In this document: positions 39,658 to 50,241 of the stretch, piece after piece | Layout of the letters: each line of letters opens with the position of its first letter | How positions within the stretch are numbered: the stretch's first letter is position 1 | Assembly (NCBI GenBank): GCA_905221605.1 | Contig: CAJNDS010002278.1 | Location: 146,333 to 210,332 of the forward strand | DNA from: Symbiodinium natans | Taxonomy: Eukaryota; Sar; Dinophyceae; Suessiales; Symbiodiniaceae | Direction of reading: 5' to 3' | Length of the DNA stretch: 64,000 nucleotides | Notes under the pieces: model-generated | What the model was told of the DNA's origin: nothing | Seen by the model: only the letters and a program-made list of their open reading frames with translations | Databases searched by the model: none | Made by a program: the position numbers and the translations under genes

Positions 39658-39772
39658 CTACTATTTGCTTAAGAACCCCCCCCCAAAAAAAAAACTCAAA
39701 AACATTCTTCTTTCTAAGGGCAATATGGGGATTATTAGCCTTAATCTTTTGGGGCTTCTTACGCAAAGAGTA
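39658..39772. mobile_element. TIR element, family J
   Basis: Second copy: CTACTATTTGCTTAAGAACC at one end and the complement of CTTACGCAAAGAGTAGTAAT at the other. Confidence 0.6.
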
Positions 39773-39829
39773 GTAATACCCGAAACCTAACCCTAAACCC
39801 TAAACCCGAAACCCTAAACCCTGAACCCC

Positions 39830-39890
39830 AGGGATTCAAATCTTCCCATGCGTTCGAAGCCGAGGGGTGGCCATCCGCTCTCAGGAGGCG
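39830..39890 (+). CDS. Candidate exon
   Basis: The frame KSSHAFEAEGWPSALRR is closed by GTAGGT at 39,891. CCCTAAA lies upstream and TTTAGGG downstream. Confidence 0.45.
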
Positions 39891-40337
39891 GTAGGTCCCT
39901 TGGGATATTTGCAATTCTTTATGGGTTCAAGGGATTAGGGTTAGTTTAGGGTTTAGGGTTTAGGGTTTAGGGTTCAGGGTTCAGGGTTCAGGGTTTAGGG
40001 TTTAGGGTTTTCCTTAACCCTAACGAACGTTAAACCCTAAACCTTTTTTTGGCAAATTCTGTACTGCTCCTGCTTTGGGTTGGGGTTTGGGGTTTAGGGT
40101 TTAGGGTGTAGGGTGTAGGGTTTAGGGTTTCGGGTTTTGGGTTTAGGGTTTAGGGTCTCGGGTTTAGGGTTCAGGGTTTAGGGTTTAGGGTGCAGGGTTT
40201 AGGGTTTAGGGTGGGTTGGGGTTTGGGGTTTGGGGTTGAACCAGCTGTTGCCTTGTATGATGTGGCAACCTGAACCCCTAACCCCGGTTTAGGGTTTACA
40301 GGCTTGAGGGTTTGGGTTGAGGTTTCGAGGTTTGCAG

Positions 40338-40511
40338 TCAAGCCCGGCAAGCCCGCAAGCACGCATCTCCCCCCTCAAGCGCGCGTGGCGGATCCGATCC
40401 GCCCGCCCATTGCAACATGGATGTGACACGTGTTCGCCGTGCGGCGATGTGTTTCTAAAGCTCTGCAGCCCAAGCGAGCAAAGAAAAGATGCTGCAGCAT
40501 CTGCGCCCTAA
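40338..40511 (+). CDS. Candidate terminal exon, 57 codons
   Basis: After GGTTTGCAG the frame reads LKRAWRIRSARPLQHGCDTC, then SPCGDVFLKLCSPSEQRKDA and a stop at 40,509. Four clustered cysteines suggest a metal site. Family unknown. Confidence 0.5.
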   Translation, partial: SSPASPQARISPLKRAWRIRSARPLQHGCDTCSPCGDVFLKLCSPSEQRKDAAASAP

Positions 40512-40626
40512 GCCCTAAACCCGAAACCCTACCCCCTAACACCCTAAACCCTCAACCCTGAACCCTAAACCCTAAACCCTAAAACCCTAAACCCTAAACC
40601 CCAAACCCCAAAACCCCATCCCTCTC

Positions 40627-40702
40627 ATGGCTTCGGCTCCGAGGTCAGTATTCGCAGGTCGTAGGTTTCATGTGGTGGGGGCGAATGCATGTCTGGCATG
40701 CC
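40627..40702 (+). CDS. Candidate exon
   Basis: The frame starts at an ATG after CCCCAAA repeats: MASAPRSVFAGRRFHVVGAN, then ACLACL. It could be a first exon. Confidence 0.4.
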
Positions 40703-40707
40703 TTTGG

Positions 40708-40896
40708 TAGCCCAGTGGTACCCTTTGCCCCTTTTTTTTGGTTTAGGGTTTAGGGTTGAGGGTTGAGGGTTTAGGGTTTAGGGATACTTGGTAGCCCAGT
40801 GGTATCCTTTACCCTATTTTTTGGTTCTGGGTTCCCTTATCAAGTAGCCAACCCAAAAAAGGTGCCCTTATTACAATATGGTTACTGGGCTATTAA
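40708..40896. mobile_element. Family B element preceded by an array-disrupted copy
   Basis: GGTAGCCCAGTGGTACCC at 40,708 runs 34 bp and is then replaced by TTTAGGG/TTGAGGG units. A complete copy with the same end starts at 40,793. Confidence 0.65.
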
Positions 40897-41420
40897 GTTT
40901 CTAGAGCCTCCCCCCCAAGGCTGCGTGCCCGATGTACCTACGCACGCTGTCCTTGATAGACATGACATGACATGGAGGGGGCTGTTCTGAACTACGGCTC
41001 CATGTCGCCCGGAGATCATTGCAAGTAATCAATCCAACTCGGGAAGGACTCTGATCTAGAATCTTAGAGCAACCCTTCACATCGGAATGGCGAGGGCTCA
41101 TCATGTAAGAGAAAGCATTGTATTCCAGTCCTCGCAACCTCGTTTCACTGTTGTCCGTTGTACTGTGACAGGCTGTTTGTGGTGCTAAGTGCCTGTTCCG
41201 GAAATCAACACAGAAGTCTAAGGGCTTAGGGTATCTACATCCCCCTTGCGAATTATTTTAATTTTTTGTTCATATAGAACCCAAGAGGATATTAAAAAGT
41301 ATTTATTCAGGTTCTAAGGGGAGTATAGGTATAGGGTTCTCTTTATGTTGAGCACAACATTCGTCGAATCCGTGCGAGGCCTTCCTAGTTCAAACATGAA
41401 AGGCCCCCCGTTTCCTTGTC
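40897..41420. other. Mostly unassigned
   Basis: A short plus frame near 40,970 (MEGAVLNYGSMSPGDHCK and stop) and AT-rich filler around 41,260-41,345. No array and no firm exon. Confidence 0.4.
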
Positions 41421-41577
41421 GAATGCAGCACAAGCACCTGCGGCTCAGGGCACTACTTAGTAGCAGAGTAGGTAACCTTTAACCCTTTTGGGGTAATATA
41501 TTCCCCTTATAATCCCAAAGGTTAACTTCAAAACCCCTATAGGTACTGGACAACTAAGAATAGTACTAGGTAAGCAG

Positions 41578-41663
41578 CCGAGTTGGAATACGAAATGCTG
41601 CCGGCCGCCACGCCACCCTCTGGGGTAAAAGCACCTTCCTCGAAGACGCAAAGCCTAACACCT
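41578..41663 (+). CDS. Candidate 28-codon exon with consensus donor
   Basis: Acceptor GTAAGCAG. The frame reads ELEYEMLPAATPPSGVKAPS, then SKTQSLTP up to GTAAGC at 41,664. CCCTAAA-type repeats follow. Confidence 0.55.
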
Positions 41664-41801
41664 GTAAGCCCTAAACCCTGAACCCTGAACCCTGCAACCC
41701 TGCAACCCTAAGCCCAAACAACCCTAAGACCTAAGCCCTATAATCCCCGAAACCCTCCTAAACCCTAAACCCTAAACCCTAAACCCGCCCCCAAAAAAGA
41801 C

Positions 41802-41870
41802 GACCTAAATCGCCATGCCGAGCCGAAGCAGCAGCGATGTGAGCTCGCATGCTTCCTCAAGGCAAGAAGA
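41802..41870 (+). CDS. Candidate exon between inverted arrays
   Basis: The frame NRHAEPKQQRCELACFLKAR ends at donor GTGTTTAGGG at 41,871. CCCTAAA lies upstream. Confidence 0.5.
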
Positions 41871-41989
41871 GTGTTTAGGGTTCAGGGTTTAGGTCTTAGG
41901 GTTTGGGTTTTGCGTTTAGGGTTTAGGGTTTAGGGTTTAGGGTTCAGGGTTCAGGGTTCAGGGTTTAGGGTTTAGGGTTTAGGGTTTAG

Positions 41990-42900
41990 GATTCAGCGTC
42001 CCTCAACATGGGCCCTTCTTTGGGGCTTAGGGTTTAGGGTTTAGGGCATAGTGTTTAGGGTTTAGGGTTCAGGGTATAGGGTTTAGGGTTTGGGGCTCAG
42101 GGTTCAGAGTCAAGAGTGTTTAGAGGGTTCGGGGTTGTAAAGCAGGGTCGAGGGGTTTTCGTTTTGGCTGTTTTTTTTGAGAGGGGGTTCGGGTTTAGGG
42201 TGGGTCGACAGTCTCTAAGGGTGCTTTTTTTCAGGTTTAGGGTTCAGGGTTTAGGGTTTAGGGTTTAGGGTATACGGGCTTTAGGATTCATATGGTTGGA
42301 GTCTAGCGGTTTTGTGTCTGTGGGGTTTAGGGCTTCTAGGGTGAATTTAGGGTTTTATACAGGCGTCTTTGAGTTTACGGTGTTTATGGGTGTTAGGAGT
42401 CCAGGGTTACAGGGTTCAAGAAGTTCGTCTCGGGTTGAATAAGACCGTCTTGCGGAGTGGGTTTGATGCTTCAAAGGGGTCTTAGGTTTACCCTTAGGCT
42501 CAAAAAATGCCCCAAAACCTTAGACAATAAGGCCTTTGCGCCAAACAACCTAGAATAAGAGTCCTTGGAGCCGTAACTAGGATGCCCAGTAGTACCCTTA
42601 TTCCCTTTTTGGGGGGTTTAGGTTCCCTTATAAACCCCTTTAAGCAAAAAAGGGCACCCTTTTTAAGCCTTGGTTACTGGGCAGCGTAGGTAAGGTTAGG
42701 GAAACATTCTTTTTCTTTTAACCTCGCTTCTTCGCCGACCGCTGTAGACCCCAACCATCCCCAACTTCAACTCCACAATGCTCTCTATAGGGTTTTGGGG
42801 TTATAGGGTTTAGGGTTTAGGACCAAAAACCCAAAACGACACCTAAACCTCCCTAAACCCTAAACCCTAAACCCTAAACCCTAAACCCTAAACCCTAAAC
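41990..42900. other. Degenerate TTTAGGG and small repeats
   Basis: Drifted repeats to 42,430, a family K tract (42,490-42,578, related to 49,590-49,657), a family B element (42,580-42,686), a weak island, then CCCTAAA. Confidence 0.6.
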
Positions 42901-43390
42901 TAAGCCCTCACCTTTAAGCCTGCAGGTCTGGGGCAAGAGCTTCAAGCAGTGAGGTGGGTCCGATACGTTGGTTTAGGGTTTAGGGGGTTTGGGGTTTAGG
43001 GTTTAGGGTTTTTTTGTTGCCGATTTTTTCAAGCACTTGCACCTTGGGTTAGTTCATTTCGTGTCAGGCTCAGGGTTTCGAGGCCAAGTACATGTGGAAC
43101 CTCTATGTTGGTCCTTCAAGGTGCGCCTGATCTTCTAGGCGTGCTTAGGCGTCGTAATGATTTCTATTAGTGTTCCTTTGTGGTCCCTTCATAGATATAC
43201 GAGAAGAACCCTCCCCCCCTCCCCCCCCCAACATAAAAAAGACAAGGATAAAACCTATTCGATATTTTTAAGCACCCTATATGAGGGGTTAAGTATTTCA
43301 AGTTCAGGGTCTAGGACGAGCGTATTGGGAGCTTACTGTCCTGGGCCAAAAGTATGGATGGTGCTGGTCTTCTGCTCTATTTCAGGCTTA

Positions 43391-43506
43391 GGTTGGGATG
43401 TTCCCCCTGTTTTGAACAGTCCTTCATCGGGGTTTCATAGGGATTACCATAGGGGGTAGTATAATTCCTATTCAGGACGGTTAGTGCAAGGGGGAACTTT
43501 CCAAGG
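43391..43506. mobile_element. TIR element family A
   Basis: GGTTGGGATGTTCCCCCTGT at the left, AAGGGGGAACTTTCC at the right. Confidence 0.65.
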
Positions 43507-43561
43507 CTTAGGGTGTACTTTCGTGCCCGGTTGACACCGAAGAGCGCAAGGGGCGGGCTCT

Positions 43562-43685
43562 AGGGTTTAGGGTTTAGGGTTTAGGGTTTAGGGTTTAGGG
43601 TTTAGGGTTTTAGGGTTTTAGGGTTTTAGGGTTTTAGGGTTTTAGGGTTTTAGGGTTTGGGGTTTGGGGTTTGGGGTTTGGGGGA
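43562..43685 (+). repeat. TTTAGGG, TTTTAGGG and TTTGGGG blocks
   Basis: Three successive homogeneous blocks of different unit length or sequence, directly upstream of an open frame at 43,687. Confidence 0.9.
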
Positions 43686-43686
43686 A

Positions 43687-43800
43687 ATGGCTTTCGGGGT
43701 CCAGGGCTTTAGGGATGTTCTTGCGCCAGGTATCGAGCAGCCAGACGTCCATTACATCCTCCAGCCAGGACAGGGCTTCCCCCATTTGCCATGGGCCTCA
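43687..43800 (+). CDS. Candidate exon, 38 codons
   Basis: The frame reads MAFGVQGFRDVLAPGIEQPD, then VHYILQPGQGFPHLPWAS. The borders lie in TTTGGGG repeats and a CCCCAAA-type tract. Confidence 0.5.
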
Positions 43801-43976
43801 ATCTCTAAAACCCCAAAACGCTAGAACCTTAAAGCCCTAAACCCCTAGATCCTTAAAGCCGTAAAGCCCTAAAACCTTAGAACCCTAAAACCCTAAAGAG
43901 CCCGAAATCCCTACAGCCCTACAAACCTAAAGCCCTAAAACCCTAGAACCCTAAAACCCTGGGCCCTAAACTCTAA

Positions 43977-44115
43977 GACCCTAAAGCCTAAACTCCAAAC
44001 CCCAAACCCCAAACCCCAAACCCCAAACCCCAAACCCCAAGCCCCAAGCCCCAAGCCCCAAGCCCCAAGCCCCAAGCCCCAAGCCCCAAACCCTAAACCC
44101 TAAACCCTAAACCCC
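43977..44115 (-). repeat. CCCCAAA / CCCCAAG block
   Basis: Seven CCCCAAA units, then eight CCCCAAG units, then CCCTAAA. Clear local homogenisation of variants. Confidence 0.9.
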
Positions 44116-44137
44116 AAGCCTGCCACAGCTCTCACAG

Positions 44138-44209
44138 CAGAGCTTGCCTTCAAAAGCCCCCCCTGAGAGCCCAAACACCTCTGCACGCGCCCACCAGAAC
44201 CCACATTGG
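44138..44209 (+). CDS. Candidate exon between inverted arrays
   Basis: Acceptor CAGCTCTCACAG, frame QSLPSKAPPESPNTSARAHQ, donor GTTCAGGG leading into TTTAGGG repeats. Confidence 0.5.
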
Positions 44210-44325
44210 GGTTCAGGGTTTAGGGTTTAGGGTTTAGGGTTTAGGGTTTAGGGTTTAGGGTTTAGGGTTCAGGGTTTAGGATTTAGGGTGGTTCAGGGGT
44301 CAGCTGAACGCAGCAGTGTAAAGAC

Positions 44326-44520
44326 GTGCCCAGCCCCATGCCATCCAATCACCAAGCTCACAATGACATGCGGAACATGTCTAGAAACGCCTGGAACACT
44401 CGACATGATTTTTTTGTGTCAATGGAAGCTGATTGGGTGACTTGGCTAGAAGGCAAAAGGGCGTCCCCCCTGGTCCCCCCTGTCTTGGCCGAGAGGGCCC
44501 TTTCACAGGGCAATCAGTGA
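44326..44520 (+). CDS. Candidate exon, up to 64 codons
   Basis: The frame reads AHNDMRNMSRNAWNTRHDFF, then VSMEADWVTWLEGKR. The part after 44,455 is GC-rich and palindromic and may be intron. Family unknown. Confidence 0.45.
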   Translation: MPSPMPSNHQAHNDMRNMSRNAWNTRHDFFVSMEADWVTWLEGKRASPLVPPVLAERALSQGNQ

Positions 44521-44925
44521 ACAGCATCCAGGCCTTGAAGGGGGAAGGCCTTACAAGGCCTCCCAGCACAGGGGGCTGCGGCCTCCAAAAACACACGGGC
44601 TGCCAAGGCCAGAGAACAAAATAGTAAGCTTGCAAGAGCCTCCCAAAGAGGTTTCCAAGAAAGGGGGGCCAGGGCCAGGCCCCTAAACCCTAAACCCTAA
44701 ACCCAAAACCCTGAACCCTGAACCCCTAAACCCTAAACCCTAAACCCTAAACCCTAAGATCTCCGAGACAGAGGGTTGCTTGCAATTGGGGCTGTCCCAG
44801 CCTGGCCCACAATTTCCATCAGCCCACGCAGAAACCCTAAACCCGAAACCCGACACCCGAAACCCTAAACCCTAAACCCGAAACCCGAAACCCTAAACCC
44901 TAAACCCTAAACCCTAAACCTACAG

Positions 44926-45007
44926 GCGTCTCGTCTCTCTGGCCCAACACCGATCCAGGGTGGGTCCCAGCGTGACCATGCTACGTGGCAGAATTGACCC
45001 GGAATGG
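44926..45007 (+). CDS. Candidate exon with both splice sites in telomeric repeat
   Basis: The upstream intron ends CCCTAAACCTACAG; the exon is followed by GTTTAGGGTTTAGGG at 45,008. 27 codons after one base: RLVSLAQHRSRVGPSVTMLR, then GRIDPEW. The clearest single example of the intron grammar. Confidence 0.6.
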
Positions 45008-45398
45008 GTTTAGGGTTTAGGGTTTTGGGTTTTGGGTTTAGGGTTTAGGGCTCATAGGGGTTTCAGGGTTCTTCGGTAGGTGAAGGGTTAGGGACCCGAT
45101 CTTATACTTTTCGTTTCGGGTTCGTGTACGGCCTTCTCTACTTAATTGCGTTTTGGGTTATTCCACGGCCTAGAGGTCCCTGCCAAGAGTAACCTTTATG
45201 TGGCCTTCAATTAAGTAATCCTGGCTTGGACGCCCGCCTGTAGCCTTATAAAGCCAACAAAACCAAGATTAGGGTTTAGGCTGTAGGGTTTAGGGTTTAG
45301 GGTCTAAGACAACAAAACAAGCACCCTTTACTGTGTAACAAGGCCCGAAACGTAACCACGAAAGGCCCCTGAACCCCATTCGATGCCACCCCATTGAG

Positions 45399-45459
45399 GA
45401 TGCGCCTGTCCGTTGAACCCACAAAATTCGAGCACATGGGCTGCGCATGCATGATGAGC
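45399..45459 (+). CDS. Candidate exon with GTAGGG donor
   Basis: The frame MRLSVEPTKFEHMGCACMMS ends at GTAGGG (45,460), here without a following array. Confidence 0.45.
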
Positions 45460-45552
45460 GTAGGGTGTTGTCTTCAGTCTTTGAGTTGTCTCTGATTCTC
45501 TGCTTAAAGTCTGTTTGCGTCAGCAAGTTGCTAGAGCTCTATCTTCTAGCAG

Positions 45553-45674
45553 CCCAATGCTCAGGGACTTCGCATAAGTAGTCGCTGCCGTCATAAGCCG
45601 CCAGCTATTGCGCACCTCATGTTTTTAGATTTCCTACAGCCTAGGAGTCAAAGCTTCGCAGGCTTCAGGACTAG
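45553..45674 (+). CDS. Candidate exon
   Basis: Acceptor ATCTTCTAGCAG. The frame reads PNAQGLRISSRCRHKPPAIA, then HLMFLDFLQPRSQSFAGFRT, with a GC donor in ACTAGGCTAGGG. Confidence 0.5.
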
Positions 45675-46149
45675 GCTAGGGTTTAGGCTTTCGGCCCAGG
45701 GTTTAGGGTTGAATGAGATCGGCCGCCTGAGTCAAGAGCTTGAGTTCTGGGCCTCTACAATCAGCTGTTTCTAGGTTCCTGGGCGTAGCACGAGTGTGAT
45801 TTGTTGGTCCTTTTGTTTTTTTTTTTCACTTTGTTTGCAGCCCGTTTTGTTGTTTGCTGGTGTGGCAAAAACTGGTTGAGACTCGTCTGATTGGTCCAGC
45901 TGGCTTGTGCTGCAGAACATTGCATCTTGAAGTTATGTTTGCTTTTGTCAGATGATGAATCTGCTTTTATGGTTGGAGAGTGAAGCAACACCAGCACAGT
46001 CCTGGACCATGACATGCTGCAGCCCTCGTTGTTCCGCATTCGTGTCGCTCATGTCACCTAAACCCTAAACCCTAAATCCTAAACCCGAAACCCGAAGCCT
46101 ATGGCTCAAAAGATCAAGGCCCAGGCGCTGCTGTAGAAGCAACTACTTG

Positions 46150-46274
46150 TCCCCTTGAAGCTTTCCGGAGGGTATATCATGCAGCGTGCAGACACAGCTC
46201 TTCCACACCTGAGCACCGATGGCCTCTCGGCGAATTTGGTGTGCTGATGCTCCTCTGTGCTGCTTCTCCATTGG
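46150..46274 (+). CDS. Candidate exon
   Basis: The frame reads LEAFRRVYHAACRHSSSTPE, then HRWPLGEFGVLMLLCAASPL. The donor G|GTTTAGG starts a TTTAGGG array. Confidence 0.5.
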
Positions 46275-47225
46275 GTTTAGGGTTTAGGGTTTAGGGTTTA
46301 GGGTTTAGGGTTTAGGGTTTTGGGTTTTGGGTCATATGTTGAAAATTTCTTGTTGGATGTATCCCGCAGGTGACCCCAAAGCCTGAAAAAATTGAACCCT
46401 AGGGCACCGGCAGAGTAACCCCTATACGCTAAACCCTAAACCCAAAAGTCTCAGTGCACCTCTGCCTCGCAGCTTAAATTTGCGTCGTTTATGGGGTGTT
46501 GAAGCATATGGTTTGTGCCTGAGGTTCATGTTGTGTTGAGGAGCTCATTTGCTTTAGGCTTTAGGGTTTAAGAGGAGTGGTGCTACTGTGCCAACTATAG
46601 GCCAAGTTCTTGTACTTCTAATCCAACTTTCTCGTACTTCTACTCCAACTCAGGGCCAACATATCTGCTCGAAACTTGAAAAGGTGCCCTTCCTGGAAGG
46701 GTGTCCTACTTTAGCCCGACACCCTGAACCCTAAGCCCTAAACCCTAAACCCTAAACCCGAAGGAGCGAGCAAGCGGACGTCTTTGGCTTCCCTCGGCCT
46801 CGAGCCACCAAGTGGGAAGCTTCTGAGGATTCCCTGTTCAGGGTTTTTTGGGGGGTTTCGGGCTTAGAGTTTAGGGTTAAGGGTTCAGGGTTTAGGGTTC
46901 AGGTTTTAGGGTTTTGGATTTTAGGGTTTTAGGTTTGAGGGTTGAGGGTTGAGGGTTGAGGGTCAGTATGGGGTTTGGTAGGGTTCATAGGGTTTAGGGC
47001 TTCGGGCTCAGTATTTAGAGAGAATGGTCGTGGGTCAAGGGTTTCGCCTGCGAACTTGTCTGGAGGGTGGTCCAGGGTCAGGAGGTTAAGGTTTTGGTAC
47101 CCTAAACCCAAAGCCCTAAACCCTAAACCGGGTTTAGGGTCTGGAGTAGCTTAGAGAGTGGTCGGGGCTCCAGTTTTTGTATTCATAGAGTTGAGGGGGT
47201 CAAGCGGCAAGCATTCAGGGTCTTG

Positions 47226-47385
47226 TTTTTTAGGGTTTGGGGGGTTTAGGGTTTAGGGTTTAGGGTTAGGGTTTAGGGTTTAGGGTTTAGGGTTTAGGGT
47301 TTAGGGTTTAGGGTTTAGGGTTTAGGGTTTAGGGTTTAGGGTTTAGGGTTTCGGGTTTAGGGTTTAGGGTTTAGGGTTTAGGGTC
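47226..47385 (+). repeat. TTTAGGG array
   Basis: About 22 units, ending GGGTCAG, which can serve as acceptor for the next island. Confidence 0.95.
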
Positions 47386-47387
47386 AG

Positions 47388-47490
47388 GGTGTACGCGGCA
47401 GCTGGTTTGGCTTTGGGTTCTAGAGCGCTTCCTGTCCTGACGACTTGTGGACATGTAGTCCTCAGATATGAAGGGGCGTGTGGAACAAAG
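47388..47490 (+). CDS. Candidate exon, 34 codons
   Basis: The frame reads VYAAAGLALGSRALPVLTTC, then GHVVLRYEGACGTKRDY. CCCTAAA repeats follow from 47,498. Confidence 0.5.
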
Positions 47491-47684
47491 AGGGACTACA
47501 CCCTAAACCCTAAACCCTAAACCCTGAACCCTAAAACCCTAAACCCTAAACCCAAAACCCTGAACCCTTGGTGTTCTTTGTGTTCCACAAAAGCACCGGC
47601 CAGGAAGCTCCGCCACTTCGAGGTGAGAGGCAGGAATTTGGCAGCGTGTGCATTCATGCGGCTCCCACATACCCTCAACCGTAA

Positions 47685-47793
47685 ACCAACCGTGGGGGGT
47701 GGGTGGGGGGGGGGGGGGGTGGGGGGGGTTTGGGGGGGGGGGGTGGGTGGGGGGGGGTGGGGGGGGGGGGGGGGGGGTGGGCGGGGGTGGGGT
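47685..47793. repeat. G-rich tract
   Basis: About 110 bp of G-runs broken by single T or C. It could form G-quadruplex; its exact length is likely unreliable in assembly. Confidence 0.9.
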
Positions 47794-48000
47794 GTCAACC
47801 AATACAACCTCTAAACCCCAAACCATGAAATCCTAAACCCTGAACCCTGAACCCTGAACCCTCGCACAAAGCCTTGAATCTCACAACTCAAGCAAGCGGA
47901 CCATGGGCCATCCGGCTTCATATCCTGCAGTAGCCTCTTACACCCTGACACCCGGTTTAAGGTTTAGGGATAGTGTTCAGGGTTTAGGGTTTTTAGGGTT

Positions 48001-48085
48001 TAGGGGTTAAGGGTTTAAGGGTTTAAGGGTTTAAGGGTTTAAGGGTTTAAGGGTTTAAGGGTTTAAGGGTTTAAGGGTTTAAGGG
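48001..48085 (+). repeat. TTTAAGGG 8-bp variant array
   Basis: Ten or more units of GTTTAAGG, one base longer than the telomere unit and internally uniform. Confidence 0.95.
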
Positions 48086-48592
48086 CTTAGCATGTAGGGC
48101 TTCGGCCTGGGGATGGGGATATTTTCGCAGTGTAGGGTCTATCCCTAAACCCTAAACCCTAAACCCTCATAATTCGCCAGAAGCATCCTCTGCATGAGGC
48201 CCCGACGAGCAGGGCCAGAATGGGAGAGTGACTGCACCTTGGAGACCAAATACACCTTTTTTTTTTGTTCAGGGGTTTAGGGTTAGGGTTTAAGGTGTAG
48301 GTTGTAGGGTGTAGGGTTTAGGGTTTAGGGTTTAGGGTTTAGGGTTTAGGGTTTAGGGTTTAGGGTTTAGGGTTTAGGGGTCATGTATCCTATACTACTA
48401 TAATTCCTACTAAGGTATATGAACCATATAAACCCTTTTAGGGTTCATGTCGCCCCCAAGGTACCACCACTTACCACATTGCGTTTGGTGCGAACGCAGG
48501 CCTCGGCTGAAGACCCTAAACCCTAAACCCTAAAACCCTAAACCCTAAACCCTAAAAATCGGTATCTTACAACTCGCAAGGGTTGCTTTCAG

Positions 48593-48635
48593 AATCCAAT
48601 GGATCCCGAGCGGTCAGCCCTCTATAGAATGTCGT
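48593..48635 (+). CDS. Candidate exon
   Basis: The strong acceptor GGGTTGCTTTCAG precedes NPMDPERSALYRMSS. CCCTAAA upstream, TTTAGGG at 48,660. Confidence 0.5.
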
Positions 48636-49007
48636 CCCTTTTTCGGGTACATTTAGGATTTAGGGTTTAGGGTTTAGGGTTTAGGGTTTAGTCCCTTTTC
48701 GGGTACCTAAATGAAGAGGGGGAGAGTGAGAGGGGCCATAAAGTCTTGAGAACTGAGCTCTTCCGGGGGCTATTCGTTGGATTCTGACCCAAATTCTGAC
48801 CCTATGCCTATACCCTGGCCCTAAACCCTGCACTCCAAGCGTGGAGACTTTGTGGATTGGGCGCATGGTTGGACAATTAGTCTCAAAGTATGGGTTTGCT
48901 CAAGACAGGTTTGCACCTGGTTGTTTTGTGTTTTGTTTGGGGGAGGATCCAAGTAGGATTGTCGTATTTGAGGGGGGGGGGGGGGGGAGGTATAAGGGCC
49001 TCCCTGC

Positions 49008-49073
49008 TATTTTGAGCTGCGGAATGTGGCAAAGTTGCTGCGCAATTCGTGCGCTCTTCTGAGACAGCAGTAA
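49008..49073 (+). CDS. Candidate terminal exon
   Basis: The frame YFELRNVAKLLRNSCALLRQ ends at TAA 49,071-49,073. The acceptor is probably CTATTTTGAG. Confidence 0.45.
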   Translation, partial: YFELRNVAKLLRNSCALLRQQ

Positions 49074-49112
49074 CACACACACACAGCACAGACAAAGACT
49101 GTGAGGCCGTAC

Positions 49113-49208
49113 TTTGGGATATTCCCCCTGATACCTAAAAAAGGAATAGCAGCTCCCCCAAATATAGTCCCTATTAAGGATTGTTAGTATAAGGGGGAAC
49201 ATCCCAAC
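49113..49208. mobile_element. TIR element family A
   Basis: TTTGGGATATTCCCCCTGAT at the left, AAGGGGGAACATCCCAA at the right. Confidence 0.7.
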
Positions 49209-49411
49209 CCGTACACCTTCTGAAGAAGCACGCCGCCCCAGATCCTATGCCTGAACTAGGTCGCACAGCAGGCTCTTATTCCCCTTTGTTTAGGGTTTGG
49301 GTTCCCTTATAAAAGCCTCTATAAACCAACAAGGGGCACTCTTTCTATTCCTAGCCTACTCCTTGGGTCTACTTAATGTTCACAACCCGAACCCCTAAAC
49401 CCTAAACCCCA

Positions 49412-49535
49412 TTCAAAAGACGGGTCCATTTCTCACGATGTCATCACGAAGCTATCGCCCAAGCACATGTGGTTGCCTCAGCTGGAAAGAAGAAGCATGT
49501 AGAGCACAGGCATGGCATTCCAAACATTGTTCAGC
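49412..49535 (+). CDS. Candidate exon, 41 codons, telomeric donor
   Basis: CCCTAAA upstream. The frame reads FKRRVHFSRCHHEAIAQAHV, then ASAGKKKHVEHRHGIPNIVQ. The donor GTTTAGGG is at 49,536. Histidine- and lysine-rich; family unknown. Confidence 0.6.
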
Positions 49536-49710
49536 GTTTAGGGTTTAGCGTTGAGGGTTTCTCCATGCATCAAGAACCCTTGGAACAAGTTCCCCCTAGG
49601 CTCAAAATGAGGCCTTTGGGCCCAAAAGCCCTCAAAGAAGAGTCCTTGGAGCCTTAAGGTAACCCTAAACCCAAAACCCAAAACCCCAAACCGTAAACCC
49701 TGAACCCCAA

Positions 49711-49789
49711 ACCCAGGAGTTCTTGGAGCTTTACTGCTCTGGATATTGGATATTCAAGCTCTGTTGAACACCCGGCTGGCACTCGATGA
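49711..49789 (+). CDS. Candidate exon
   Basis: The frame PGVLGALLLWILDIQALLNT, then RLALDDA and stop. An alternative frame from acceptor ACCCAG reads EFLELYCSGYWIFKLC and stop. Confidence 0.4.
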
Positions 49790-49889
49790 TGCATGAAACT
49801 GCGCTGAGATGCTATAATGTAGTTCACGAAAGGACCTCTTTCTAGCTTGATGCTCATTCCTTACTTAGCATTTTGGGCTATCCCAAGAC

Positions 49890-50067
49890 CTTTACCCGCA
49901 CACCACCATCTGTCCATCTGTCAGGCGGGAGCAGCCCCCAACGGTCGCGCCGAACAAACAGACCCATGAATCAAAGCAAAAAGGCCATCTGCATGAGATT
50001 TGACTGTGTGCCGGGCGAGGGGAGGCAGGATGTGTTCTTCCCTAGTGTCGGATGTCGGAAGTGGTGA
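49890..50067 (+). CDS. Candidate terminal exon
   Basis: The frame includes KKAICMRFDCVPGEGRQDVF, then PSVGCRKW and TGA at 50,065. The N-terminal border is unknown. Confidence 0.45.
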
Positions 50068-50174
50068 TACATGGATTGATCTCTCAGAACTTTGGAAACT
50101 TCAGGACCAACATGCAAGTTAAGTGAAGAAAGGAAGCAGCAGACAGCAGCACCCCTAAACCCTAAACCTCACAG

Positions 50175-50241
50175 GCTGCGTTTTCAATGCCACCGGCATT
50201 CCAGCGAGTGACGACAGCGGAGGCAATAGACTGCCAGTGGG
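50175..50241 (+). CDS. Candidate exon with telomeric donor
   Basis: Acceptor CTAAACCTCACAG, frame AFSMPPAFQRVTTAEAIDCQ plus W and one base, donor GTTTAGG at 50,242. Confidence 0.55.
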
